Both the position numbers and the translations under genes were made by a program. The notes under the pieces were generated by a model. It made no database searches. It worked only from the letters and a program-made list of their open reading frames with translations, and was not told the DNA's origin. From an uncultured Flavobacteriales bacterium (lineage in GTDB: Bacteria; Bacteroidota; Bacteroidia; Flavobacteriales_E; Vicingaceae), in NCBI GenBank assembly GCA_913059105.1, contig CAJXRL010000110.1:1-8392 (forward strand): a stretch of 8,392 bases of DNA, in the 5' to 3' direction. Positions 1 to 7,024 of this stretch are shown here, one piece after another (position 1 is the stretch's first letter; each line of letters begins with the position of its first letter).

Positions 1-48
1 CGAGATTTCTGCCTGTCTCGTGGGCTCGGAGATGTGTATAAGAGACAG
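1..48. other. Illumina Nextera P7-side adapter with i7 index (not genomic)
   Basis: Bases 1-6 (CGAGAT) match the end of the P7 flow-cell primer. Bases 7-14 (TTCTGCCT) sit where the 8-base i7 index belongs and match what I recall as Nextera index N703 in adapter orientation. Bases 15-29 are the Nextera read-2 primer segment, and 30-48 are the 19-base Tn5 mosaic end (AGATGTGTATAAGAGACAG). The first genomic base is therefore 49. This is what untrimmed adapter read-through leaves at a contig end. A GTG at 20 opens a frame through the adapter that gives the artefact peptide MCIRDS; it is not a real start. Confidence 0.98.
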
Positions 49-430
49 TGCAATAGCAAGACATGGTAATGAACGAATGAGCCAAGGAATGTTGGCACAG
101 GGATTGGGAGCTGCCGCGCAAATTGGAACAAGTGGGTCATCTCCTGCAGTTCAGGCAGTCTTTAATCAGTCTTTTGGAATTGGTTCTCAATTAGGGTTAT
201 TAAAATTTTCAAGAAACAATGAATCTGAAGCTGATAAGCTAGGACTAGTTTTTATGACAATGGCCGGATACGACCCAGCGACTGCTGCTGATTTTTGGAA
301 AAGAATGGCGGCTGATAAAGTTGGAGGGAAAGCACCACCAGAATTTATGAGTACACATCCAAGTGATGACAGAAGAATTGGAGATATTTTAGAATATTTG
401 CCTGAAGCTCGAAAATGGGCAAATAAATAG
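49..430 (+). CDS. M48-family zinc metalloprotease, 3' fragment (5' end lost at contig edge)
   Basis: About 126 C-terminal residues remain; the first whole genomic codon is 50-52 and the stop is TAG at 428-430. The fragment opens with AIARHGNERMSQ. In M48 peptidases this stretch directly follows the second His of the zinc-binding HExxH helix, so the tagmentation break falls just after the catalytic motif. The NESEADKLG motif (fragment residues 57-65) matches the M48 ExxxD segment; its first Glu (residue 58) should be the third zinc ligand. AGYDP (72-76) and a C-terminal STHPSDDRRIGDI (101-113) are also typical of this family. Family members are usually membrane-associated or periplasmic (lipoprotein) proteases in envelope protein quality control. 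The N-terminus is missing, so a signal peptide or lipobox cannot be checked here. A hairpin terminator follows 22 bp after the stop, so this gene probably ends its transcript. Confidence 0.9.
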
Positions 431-452
431 AAATTGAAAAGAGTATATATTT

Positions 453-487
453 AAAATCCCTTAGCAAGTCTGCAAGGGATTTTTTGT
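453..487. terminator. Rho-independent terminator, probably shared by two convergent genes
   Basis: AAAATCCCTT (453-462) pairs perfectly with AAGGGATTTT (474-483). The inner GCA/TGC (464-466 with 471-473) extends the stem past one bulged A and closes an AGTC loop. On the + strand a T-run (480-485, then GTTTTT) follows, giving a good terminator for the metalloprotease gene. Read on the - strand the stem is followed by TTTTAAATATATA, so it may also stop the small gene coming from the right. Confidence 0.85.
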
Positions 488-498
488 TTTTAGATAGT

Positions 499-651
499 CT
501 ATTTCATTTTGGTAAAACGTCCTTTCTTTTTCATATCCATTAATCCACAGTCGTCACATTTGTGAGATTTGGTTTGCATATAAAAATACCGCACCAAATA
601 GGTAACGGCCAATACCATTAATATCGTGACGATTATTTCTTGCCCATTCAT
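499..651 (-). CDS. Small single-pass Cys-containing membrane protein (FeoB-associated-like)
   Basis: This is a 50-codon reading frame from ATG (651-649) to TAG (501-499). It begins MNGQEIIVTILMVLAVTYLV, with a hydrophobic helix at about residues 6-24. A basic, polar stretch (YMQTKSHK) and a CDDCG motif (Cys32, Cys35) follow, then a very basic tail (KKKGRF, then TKMK). The layout of a short N-terminus, one membrane helix, a basic linker and a Cys cluster resembles the FeoB-associated Cys-rich membrane proteins common in Bacteroidota. Those usually have more Cys residues and lie near feoAB; no feo gene is visible here. A CxxC could bind a metal or act in redox chemistry, but that is inference. 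It lies convergent to the protease gene with a shared hairpin between them. I see no clear Shine-Dalgarno site or -7 box upstream. That the frame is real is likely; the family name is tentative. Confidence 0.65.
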   Translation of the reverse strand: MNGQEIIVTILMVLAVTYLVRYFYMQTKSHKCDDCGLMDMKKKGRFTKMK

Positions 652-676
652 CTGTTAATAAGTCCGTTTTTAGATG

Positions 677-707
677 GTTTAAAGTTAGTGAAAATCAAAT
701 AAATTTG
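677..707 (+). promoter_or_regulatory. Candidate Bacteroidota promoter for the E1 dehydrogenase gene
   Basis: TAAATTTG at 700-707 is an exact match to the Bacteroidota -7 consensus TAnnTTTG. A weak -33-like GTTTA lies about 18 bp upstream (677-681). It lies 34 bp before the ATG at 742, giving a predicted leader of roughly 28 nt. The rest of 652-741 shows no hairpin or riboswitch-like structure. A purine-rich AAGGAAAGG (733-741) abuts the start codon, too close for a standard Shine-Dalgarno role. Confidence 0.45.
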
Positions 708-741
708 TTGCGGTTGTTATACTTAGAAGATCAAGGAAAGG

Positions 742-2715
742 ATGAAATTTGAAAGACAAATATATACTGATAAACAGTTAGTTGATTTATATACGGCATT
801 GCTTAAGCCTCGAATGATTGAGGAGAAGATGTTGATTTTATTACGTCAAGGTAAAATTTCAAAATGGTTTTCAGGAATTGGACAAGAAGCTATTTCTGTT
901 GGGGCAACCGAAGCAGCCTCAGAAGATGAATTCATGTTGCCAATGCACAGAAATTTGGGAGTTTTTACAAGTCGTGGAATTGAATTACATCGATTGTTTG
1001 CACAATTTCAAGGCAAAGCTTCTGGGTTCACAAAAGGCAGAGATCGTTCTTTTCATTTTGGTTCGAAAGAGCATCATATTGTTGGCATGATTTCTCATTT
1101 GGGTTCTCAATTAGGCGTTGCTGATGGAATCGCATTAGCGAATCAATTGAAAGAAAACAAAAAGGTAACCATTGCTTTTACAGGTGATGGTGCTACCAGT
1201 CAAGGTGATTTTCATGAGAGTTTAAACGTTGCAGCTGTTTGGAACCTTCCTGTGATTTTTATCATAGAAAATAACGGTTATGGTCTTTCTACGCCAAGTG
1301 CAGAACAATTCAGATGCAAGCAATTCATAGATAAAGGGATTGGCTATGGTATGGAAGCGCACCAAGTAGATGGAAATAATATTTTAGAAGTGCACCAGAA
1401 AGTAACCGAACTAAAAGAGTCAATGAAATGGAATCAACGACCAATTCTTTTAGAATGCATTACGTTTAGAATGAGGGGGCATGAGGAAGCTTCAGGTACA
1501 AAGTATGTACCTAAAGAGTTAATTGAAGAATGGGCAGTAAAAGACCCATTGGCTAATTATGAGAATTTCTTAGTTGCTGAAAATTTACTTAATTCGGAAA
1601 AAATTGATTTACTACGATCAGAGATAAAAGCAGAAATAGAACTTGGTTTAGAGAAAGCATATGCTGAAGAAACAATTCAAGTTTCTTCAGAAATTGAATT
1701 GCAAGATGTATATGCCAACTTTGACTTTGAAGAAAAAATTCCTTCGTCTAAAGTAAAGGAAATGAGAATGATAGATAGTGTGGCAGATGCAATTGAATTA
1801 GCGATGGCAAAGCACCACAATCTTATACTAATGGGGCAAGATATTGCAGAATACGGTGGAGTATTTAAAGCAACGGATGGTCTAGTTACAAAATATGGAA
1901 AATCAAGAGTAAGAAATACACCTCTTTGTGAAGCAGCAATTGTGGGCAGTTCATTGGGTTTATCCATTAATGGTTTTAAAGCAATGATGGAAATGCAATT
2001 TGCTGATTTTGTAACTGAAGGATTTAATCAAATTGTAAATAATTTGGCTAAAATTCATTGGCGTTGGGGACAAAATGCGGATGTAGTGATAAGAATGCCA
2101 ACAGGAGCAGGAGTTGCAGCAGGTCCTTTTCATTCACAGAGTAATGAAGCATGGTTTACCCATATTCCAGGTTTGAAAATTGCTTACCCTTCAAATGCAT
2201 ACGATGCCAAAGGTTTATTACTTACAGCATTTGAAGATCCTAACCCTGTTATGGTTTTCGAACATAAAGCGATTTATCGGAGTATGACCGGCGAAGTCCC
2301 AACAGGTTATTACAACCTTCCTTTTGGGAAAGCTAATTTGGTTACAGAGGGCAATGAGCTTTCAATAATTACTTATGGAATGGGTGTTCATTGGGCAAAA
2401 AAGGCAATTGAAGAAAAAGGGATTAATGCCGACATCCTTGATTTAAGAACTTTGGTTCCGTTGGATTGGGAGAGCGTTTTTACCTCCGCTAAGAAAACAG
2501 GGAAAGTAATTGTTCTCCATGAAGATACTATGTTTGGAGGAATAGGGGGTGAGTTAGCTTCTGAAATAGCAGATCAATGTTTTGAATACCTTGACGCTCC
2601 AGTTAAAAGAGTTGCATCGTTAGACACTGCAGTACCGTTTTATCCGGATTTGGAAACTAATTTTTTACCACAACAACGGTTGTACGAGGTTATGGATGAA
2701 TTGTTGGCATATTAA
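742..2715 (+). CDS. Fused E1 alpha/beta subunit of a 2-oxo acid dehydrogenase complex (probably branched-chain type)
   Basis: This 657-residue protein is a thiamine-diphosphate E1 enzyme with both subunits in one chain. It decarboxylates a 2-oxo acid and passes the acyl group to the lipoyl arm of an E2 partner in the cytoplasm. The alpha half is about residues 1-310. It carries the ThDP/Mg motif from GDG (148-150) to NN (177-178), and an RMRGHEEASG loop (243-252) where RGH and the regulated loop lie in E1 alpha. A charged linker spans about 310-340. The beta half (about 341-657) has PLCEAAIVG, whose Glu397 should activate ThDP, GPFHSQS with the expected active-site His464, and IPGLKIAYPSNAYDAKGLL (475-493) typical of E1 beta. 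Similar fused proteins in Bacteroidota are usually annotated as 2-oxoisovalerate dehydrogenase E1. Substrate choice cannot be read from sequence alone, and a pyruvate-type activity is possible. No E2 or E3 gene is in the window. The ATG at 742 fits the family N-terminus. Confidence 0.93.
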   Translation: MKFERQIYTDKQLVDLYTALLKPRMIEEKMLILLRQGKISKWFSGIGQEAISVGATEAASEDEFMLPMHRNLGVFTSRGIELHRLFAQFQGKASGFTKGRDRSFHFGSKEHHIVGMISHLGSQLGVADGIALANQLKENKKVTIAFTGDGATSQGDFHESLNVAAVWNLPVIFIIENNGYGLSTPSAEQFRCKQFIDKGIGYGMEAHQVDGNNILEVHQKVTELKESMKWNQRPILLECITFRMRGHEEASGTKYVPKELIEEWAVKDPLANYENFLVAENLLNSEKIDLLRSEIKAEIELGLEKAYAEETIQVSSEIELQDVYANFDFEEKIPSSKVKEMRMIDSVADAIELAMAKHHNLILMGQDIAEYGGVFKATDGLVTKYGKSRVRNTPLCEAAIVGSSLGLSINGFKAMMEMQFADFVTEGFNQIVNNLAKIHWRWGQNADVVIRMPTGAGVAAGPFHSQSNEAWFTHIPGLKIAYPSNAYDAKGLLLTAFEDPNPVMVFEHKAIYRSMTGEVPTGYYNLPFGKANLVTEGNELSIITYGMGVHWAKKAIEEKGINADILDLRTLVPLDWESVFTSAKKTGKVIVLHEDTMFGGIGGELASEIADQCFEYLDAPVKRVASLDTAVPFYPDLETNFLPQQRLYEVMDELLAY

Positions 2716-2729
2716 TCTACATTCGGTTA

Positions 2730-3710
2730 TCAGAAAAACACAGCCATTATATCTGCAACTGACATTTTATGAAAGTATTGTTTTAAGTCGAATTGGGCTA
2801 GCACCGACCGAACTTCGTCTTGACCGTGCTTGCAATCGATAAGGGCTTCCTCAATTTCCGTAACGTCATTTACATTAAAAAAGTCCCCAAAGAATTTTGC
2901 ATCTTTAATAATGCCTTTTTCTACTTGTAAGTTTATTTCTAGTGTACCACCGGGAGTTCGTGCACCCTGCAAGAAATTATATTTCGGTGAATGCCCAAAG
3001 TTCCATTCCCATGTAGCGTACTTCTCATCTCGTATTTTTCGAATTTGAGCTAAATCACTCTCACTAAACTCATATATTTTTGCGTCGGAGAATGTTGCTA
3101 GAACATGGTCCATAATTTTTTGCGTAAACACTTCTAATTCAATTGGCTCTTTCATGTGGTTTGACACATTAGTAACTCGCTTAGGAATAGATTTTACAGC
3201 CCTGTCTTTATACTTTAAGGGATTAATTTTTAGTGCACCACTAACATCTTTCATTTCTGAAGAGTACAGAATTGTTCCGTGATGAAGAACTTTGTTTTTG
3301 AACACATGTTCTGCGTTTCCAGAGAATTTTTTACCTTCGATAGTTAAATCATTACGTCCTTCAAATTTTGCAGCAATGCCTAGATTGTTCAACACTTCAA
3401 TAATTGGCTTGGTATATCTTTCAAAGTCTACCATTTCAGTGTTTTCTCCTGTTCTGGTAAAAGAAAAATTAAGGTTTCCTAAATCATGATAAACAGCTCC
3501 ACCTCCAGATAATCTGCGAACTACTTTTATATCTTTTTCCTTTACATAGTCCACATTAATTTCAGCCATAGTGTTCTGATGCTTCCCGACAATTATAGCG
3601 TTGTCATTTTTCCAAAGCATAAAACAATCTTCGTTCATATGTTTGAATATGAACTCGTCAGTAGCTATGTTGAAATAAGGGTCGGTAGAATGGTGGTGAA
3701 TGCAAAGCAT
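2730..3710 (-). CDS. lplA: Lipoate-protein ligase A
   Basis: This 326-residue enzyme activates lipoate with ATP and attaches it to a lysine on lipoyl domains of E2 and GcvH proteins, so the cell can use scavenged lipoate. The N-terminal BPL/LplA catalytic domain is about residues 1-240. It holds the lipoate-binding signature RRLSGGGAVYHDLGNLNFSF (65-84), the GKKFSGNA segment with Lys128 in the place of the catalytic lysine, and HHGTIL (143-148). The C-terminal part (about 245-326, starting near ARTPGGTLEI) matches the small accessory domain of bacterial LplA, so the protein is full-length. The gene is tail-to-tail with the E1 gene, 14 bp apart, and lies 67 bp downstream of pckA on the same strand. 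A hairpin terminator separates it from pckA and no exact -7 box is seen just before its ATG, so it may depend on read-through or on a promoter inside pckA. The C-rich CCCCTTTTCC before the ATG is not a Shine-Dalgarno site. Confidence 0.93.
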   Translation of the reverse strand: MLCIHHHSTDPYFNIATDEFIFKHMNEDCFMLWKNDNAIIVGKHQNTMAEINVDYVKEKDIKVVRRLSGGGAVYHDLGNLNFSFTRTGENTEMVDFERYTKPIIEVLNNLGIAAKFEGRNDLTIEGKKFSGNAEHVFKNKVLHHGTILYSSEMKDVSGALKINPLKYKDRAVKSIPKRVTNVSNHMKEPIELEVFTQKIMDHVLATFSDAKIYEFSESDLAQIRKIRDEKYATWEWNFGHSPKYNFLQGARTPGGTLEINLQVEKGIIKDAKFFGDFFNVNDVTEIEEALIDCKHGQDEVRSVLAQFDLKQYFHKMSVADIMAVFF

Positions 3711-3723
3711 GGAAAAGGGGTAA

Positions 3724-3757
3724 AATAAAAAAACCGCCCCGTATTAAAGGACGGTTT
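3724..3757 (-). terminator. Rho-independent terminator after pckA
   Basis: On the - strand AAACCGTCC (3757-3749) pairs with GGGCGGTTT (3739-3731), with one T:G wobble and a 9-base loop (3740-3748). The run TTTTTTTATTTT follows. It begins 20 bp after the pckA stop and ends only about 13 bp before the lplA start, so it separates the two same-strand genes at transcript level. Confidence 0.85.
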
Positions 3758-3777
3758 CAATTATATAAATTATTTGA

Positions 3778-5391
3778 TTAAGCTTCTTGAGAAACTTTAG
3801 GTGCTGCAGCCATTATTGATTCATTTGCGTACTCTTCAAATTTTTTGAAATTGTTTACAAATGCCTCGGCTAATTTATTTGCAGTAGTGTCGTACGCCGT
3901 CTTGTCATCCCAAGTATTTTTAGGACTTAAAATTTCGGTTGGCACATCTTGACATACGTTAGGCATAGCTAAACCAAAAACGTCATGAGTAGTGTAATCT
4001 ACATCGTTTAATTTCCCAGTTAAAGCTGCTGTAATCATTGCTCTGGTATATTTCAATTTTATTCTTGAACCTGTACCATATTCTCCACCAGACCATCCGG
4101 TATTGATTAGCCAAATGTTAACACTATTTTTCTTCATTTTATCACCCAGCATTTCAGCATATTTTGTCGGATGCAAAGGCATGAAAGGTGCTCCAAAACA
4201 AGCTGAAAAAGCTGTCTGTGGCTCAGTAACTCCCGCTTCAGTTCCCGCTACTTTTGCAGTGTAACCTGAAATAAAGTGATACATTGCTTGTCCAGGAGTT
4301 AACTTAGAAATTGGAGGTAAAACTCCATATGCATCAGCAGTTAAAAAGAAAATATTTTTTGGAGCAGCTCCAATTGATCCTGGTTGGATATTGTCAATGT
4401 GGTGTATTGGATACGAAACTCTTGTGTTTTCAGTTTTTTCGCTGTTTTCATAATCTACCTCAGTAGTTCCATCTTTGAAATTGATATTTTCTAGCAATGC
4501 TCCAAACTTAATTGCATCATAAATTTGAGGCTCTCTTTCTGCACTTAAATCAATGGTCTTAGCATAGCAACCTCCTTCAAAGTTAAATACAGAATCATCA
4601 TCCCAACCGTGCTCATCGTCACCAATTAATCTTCTATTTGGGTCAGAGGACAAAGTTGTTTTTCCAGTTCCAGATAGGCCAAAGAAAACAGCTGTGTCAC
4701 CATCTTGTCCAACATTTGCAGAACAATGCATAGAAAGTACATTCTTTTGATGAGGCAAGATGAAATTCAACGCTGAAAAAATTCCTTTCTTGATTTCGCC
4801 AGTGTAACCAGTTCCTCCAATCAATAATAATTTCTTAGAGAAATTCATTACTGCGAAATTATGTTGACGAGTACCATCTACTTCGGGGTCAGCCATAAAA
4901 CCTGGGGCACAAATAATATTCCATTCTGCATCAAAATTCGCAATCTCTTCTTCAGAAAGACGCAAAAACATGTTGGAAGCAAATAGGTTGGAATAAGGAA
5001 ATTCAGAAACAAGTCTGAGATTCATTTTATATTTATCAGACGAACAAGCGTATGCATCTCTAACATAAACTTCTTTTCCTGATAAATAGGATGTCACCCT
5101 ATTGTACAAAGCGTCGAATTTATCAGCATCAAATTTGATGTTAATATCTCCCCACCAAACAGCATCTTTAGTTATTTCGTCTTCTACAATAAAACGGTCT
5201 TTTGGTGACCGTCCTGTGAATTCTCCGGTATCAACTGCTAGCGCTCCGGTATTTGATAAAACACCTTCGCCACGAACTAGTGTTTCTTCAATTAATTGTG
5301 CAGGTTCTAAGTTCCAATATGCCGCGGCAACGTTGCTTAAACCTAACGTAGAAATAGAAGCATTTTCTGCTTTTCTTCCATACTCATTCAT
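3778..5391 (-). CDS. pckA: Phosphoenolpyruvate carboxykinase (ATP)
   Basis: This 537-residue cytosolic enzyme converts oxaloacetate and ATP to PEP, CO2 and ADP, the first committed step of gluconeogenesis; in some anaerobes it runs in reverse. Its length matches the ATP-dependent family (about 530-540). Visible motifs are FTGRSPKDR (58-66, substrate Arg61), GEIKKGIF (198-205, Mn-ligand Lys202), SMHCSANVG (220-228, His222), the P-loop GLSGTGKTT (238-246, Lys244), IGDDEHGW (256-263, metal ligand Asp259) and NTRVSYP (322-328, Arg324). All the catalytic residues I can place are intact. GLSGTGKT and overall length set it apart from the GTP-dependent family. The ATG at 5391 starts the usual N-terminus, and a long AT-rich leader with a -7 box lies upstream. 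A hairpin terminator follows the stop, so it is probably a single-gene transcript or leads lplA by read-through. Confidence 0.97.
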   Translation of the reverse strand: MNEYGRKAENASISTLGLSNVAAAYWNLEPAQLIEETLVRGEGVLSNTGALAVDTGEFTGRSPKDRFIVEDEITKDAVWWGDINIKFDADKFDALYNRVTSYLSGKEVYVRDAYACSSDKYKMNLRLVSEFPYSNLFASNMFLRLSEEEIANFDAEWNIICAPGFMADPEVDGTRQHNFAVMNFSKKLLLIGGTGYTGEIKKGIFSALNFILPHQKNVLSMHCSANVGQDGDTAVFFGLSGTGKTTLSSDPNRRLIGDDEHGWDDDSVFNFEGGCYAKTIDLSAEREPQIYDAIKFGALLENINFKDGTTEVDYENSEKTENTRVSYPIHHIDNIQPGSIGAAPKNIFFLTADAYGVLPPISKLTPGQAMYHFISGYTAKVAGTEAGVTEPQTAFSACFGAPFMPLHPTKYAEMLGDKMKKNSVNIWLINTGWSGGEYGTGSRIKLKYTRAMITAALTGKLNDVDYTTHDVFGLAMPNVCQDVPTEILSPKNTWDDKTAYDTTANKLAEAFVNNFKKFEEYANESIMAAAPKVSQEA

Positions 5392-5465
5392 AAAATTTGT
5401 TTTTGAATTATAACTCCGAAAATGTGAGGATACAAAATATTTCCGTTCTTAATTATTAATTAATG

Positions 5466-5473
5466 CAAAGGTA
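5466..5473 (-). promoter_or_regulatory. pckA: Bacteroidota -7 promoter box upstream of pckA
   Basis: On the - strand 5473-5466 reads TACCTTTG, an exact TAnnTTTG match, 74 bp before the pckA ATG. I see no clear TTG at the -33 position, so the upstream half is weak. It predicts a leader of about 65 nt that is very AT-rich (TTAATTATTAATTAA at 5449-5463) and shows no strong hairpin. The remainder of the 5392-5527 gap holds no other feature I can support. Confidence 0.5.
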
Positions 5474-5527
5474 ACCGCGATTTTATTACTGGGTTTTTTT
5501 TATAGGAGATTTTTATTAACAGCAGTT

Positions 5528-6865
5528 TTATGAATATCCTTTTTTAGGTTTAAGATAACCTAGGTAATAGATAATTGCAATTGAAGCAACATAGAACGGA
5601 ACTCCAGGTATTTTGTATCTGGAGAGTGCTCCAAAATTGTATGAGGTTAACCCCACCGTAACTCCAAAAATAATAGCAAACAGTATAAATGGTCTTACAT
5701 CCGGATCAGATACCATTATTTTTATACTTCTAAATATGCCAACTTTTAGGAGAACATATATGCTGACTACTAATAATATAAGTGCTTGTATGGCCTCAAA
5801 AAGTGTAGCAACATTTCTTACATCTCCAATAATAAATGGACGGAAGTATGCTACAAAAAATGCTTGAGGAGACTTTGATAATATTCCCGTTGGAGTAAAT
5901 TCCACTTCTCCTAAGGAATAACCCGATTGATCTCGGGTTTCTGCCAAGTATGAATGCCAGTCTTGGAACCCTTCAGCTACGGATTGAACATTTTCTAATG
6001 AATATTTTCCAGCTCCTGCTGATATTTGTTGTAATGCAATAACTCCCCCACCTATAAATGTTGGAAGTAAAATGATCGTTAATAAATACTTAGCTACCTG
6101 ACTTTTTGATTTACCTACAATCGAACCTTGAACCCACAACAACATAATTGGAATGAAAGTATATAGAATATAAGGTTTCAAAGCGTAGCAAATTGAAACA
6201 GAAAGCAGGATTGCTGTTACTGATAAAAGGATTTTTTTTCTATGGATTAGATTGTAGGTCGCACTAAAAATAATTCCAACTGCTGCAAAGGTTAACGGGT
6301 CTTTTAAAATTCCGGAACCCCAAATACCTAATGAAGGGTAAAACAATATTCCTAAAGCAAAAAATTTATACAGGCTTGGATAAATTTTACACATGGTGGT
6401 GTATAATTTCCAAATGCCTATTGCCGTAGTCACAGTAAACAGGATGCTTGAAGCTAGATAGCCATTAAGACACAAAATATTGAATATGCTAACTATTTTA
6501 CTTAGGAAAAACACATCCTTAGAAGTTGTAAGGGCATAGGCTAAAGTAGTTGTATATGAAACATTAGCTATTTCGTTTTGTGCCGAAAACATTAGTTTAA
6601 AATAACTAAGTGGATTGTTGACAAATTGATCGAAAAAGAAAGATGCACCTGAGAAGTAAAGAAATGTATCACCTCCTTTGTAGTAATACGAATGTATTAG
6701 CACAAATAAAATAGCAGTCAAAATCTTAAACAATATAAAGCGTTGGTAATATACCGTATGAGCAACTCTATTTTTTGGTTTAAAAATTGAAGACACAAGT
6801 AAAATTAGCGCAATAAGAATCACGCTAATAAATAAGTCCTGGAGTGTAATTTGTCTTAATAACAA
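5528..6865 (-). CDS. Polytopic membrane protein, putative polysaccharide-locus polymerase or GT-C-like protein
   Basis: The 445-residue product is mostly hydrophobic, with about 10-12 membrane segments (roughly 10-27, 43-61, 124-150, 165-183, 190-206, 211-228, 231-249, 258-279, 355-375, 392-408, 420-437). No signal peptide or soluble domain is seen. Conserved-looking polar points are GGDTFLYF (64-71) after the second helix, GSGILKDP (183-190), a hydrophilic loop at about 281-330 with a DQSGYSLG segment, YFRPF (340-344) and FGALSRYKIPGVPF (411-424). I recall similar Bacteroidota proteins in exopolysaccharide clusters, with an acidic GGDT loop and a late RYK/P-rich helix that suggest a Wzy-like polymerase or GT-C-type transferase. 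The divergent flippase supports a surface-polysaccharide role, but the function is not proven. The frame starts with TTG at 6865; an in-frame stop lies at 6883-6881 and no ATG occurs before the first long loop. A GTG at codon 15 is a less likely alternative start. Confidence 0.7.
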   Translation of the reverse strand: MLLRQITLQDLFISVILIALILLVSSIFKPKNRVAHTVYYQRFILFKILTAILFVLIHSYYYKGGDTFLYFSGASFFFDQFVNNPLSYFKLMFSAQNEIANVSYTTTLAYALTTSKDVFFLSKIVSIFNILCLNGYLASSILFTVTTAIGIWKLYTTMCKIYPSLYKFFALGILFYPSLGIWGSGILKDPLTFAAVGIIFSATYNLIHRKKILLSVTAILLSVSICYALKPYILYTFIPIMLLWVQGSIVGKSKSQVAKYLLTIILLPTFIGGGVIALQQISAGAGKYSLENVQSVAEGFQDWHSYLAETRDQSGYSLGEVEFTPTGILSKSPQAFFVAYFRPFIIGDVRNVATLFEAIQALILLVVSIYVLLKVGIFRSIKIMVSDPDVRPFILFAIIFGVTVGLTSYNFGALSRYKIPGVPFYVASIAIIYYLGYLKPKKGYS

Positions 6866-7024
6866 TAGAGTGTGGTTGTTTTATTCGTACTGTCTTATAA
6901 ACTAATAACAAATCTCGTTCAAATAAATGAAAAGACATTCATCATTATTTTGTTTTTTTTAGCATCAGTAATAGTACCCTTAAAAAGCCCTAATTTTAAT
7001 TTTTCAATGATTTTAATGAGATAA
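6866..7024. promoter_or_regulatory. Divergent intergenic region between the membrane protein and flippase genes
   Basis: These 159 AT-rich bases separate two divergently transcribed genes and must hold the promoters for both unless transcription enters from elsewhere. I find no exact TAnnTTTG box on either strand. The nearest is TTATTTTG around 6945 on the + strand, which is one base out of register. No hairpin, repeat or small gene is evident. The role as a promoter region is inferred from gene direction only. Confidence 0.35.

Noticed and set aside
878..1090. 70-codon open frame on the + strand
   Set aside because: It overlaps the E1 alpha coding region in another frame, and the E1 frame is clearly the real one by conserved motifs.
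1677..1967. 96-codon open frame on the - strand
   Set aside because: It lies wholly inside the E1 gene, antisense to the highly conserved beta-domain start, and has no recognisable protein features.
2716..2729. Possible terminator between the convergent E1 and lplA genes
   Set aside because: The 14-bp gap and its flanks show no inverted repeat with a T-run.
2830..3489. Open frames on the + strand inside lplA (2830-3048 and 3292-3489)
   Set aside because: Antisense shadows of lplA, whose conserved motifs cover the same bases.
5102..5413. 103-codon open frame on the + strand
   Set aside because: Antisense to the N-terminal part of pckA, with no promoter or protein features of its own.
5449..5463. 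AT palindrome TTAATTATTAATTAA as a possible operator
   Set aside because: The region is so AT-rich that such a string is expected by chance, and no second copy or known operator match was seen.
5613..5867. 84-codon open frame on the + strand
   Set aside because: Antisense to the membrane-protein gene; composition reflects the complementary strand of hydrophobic codons.
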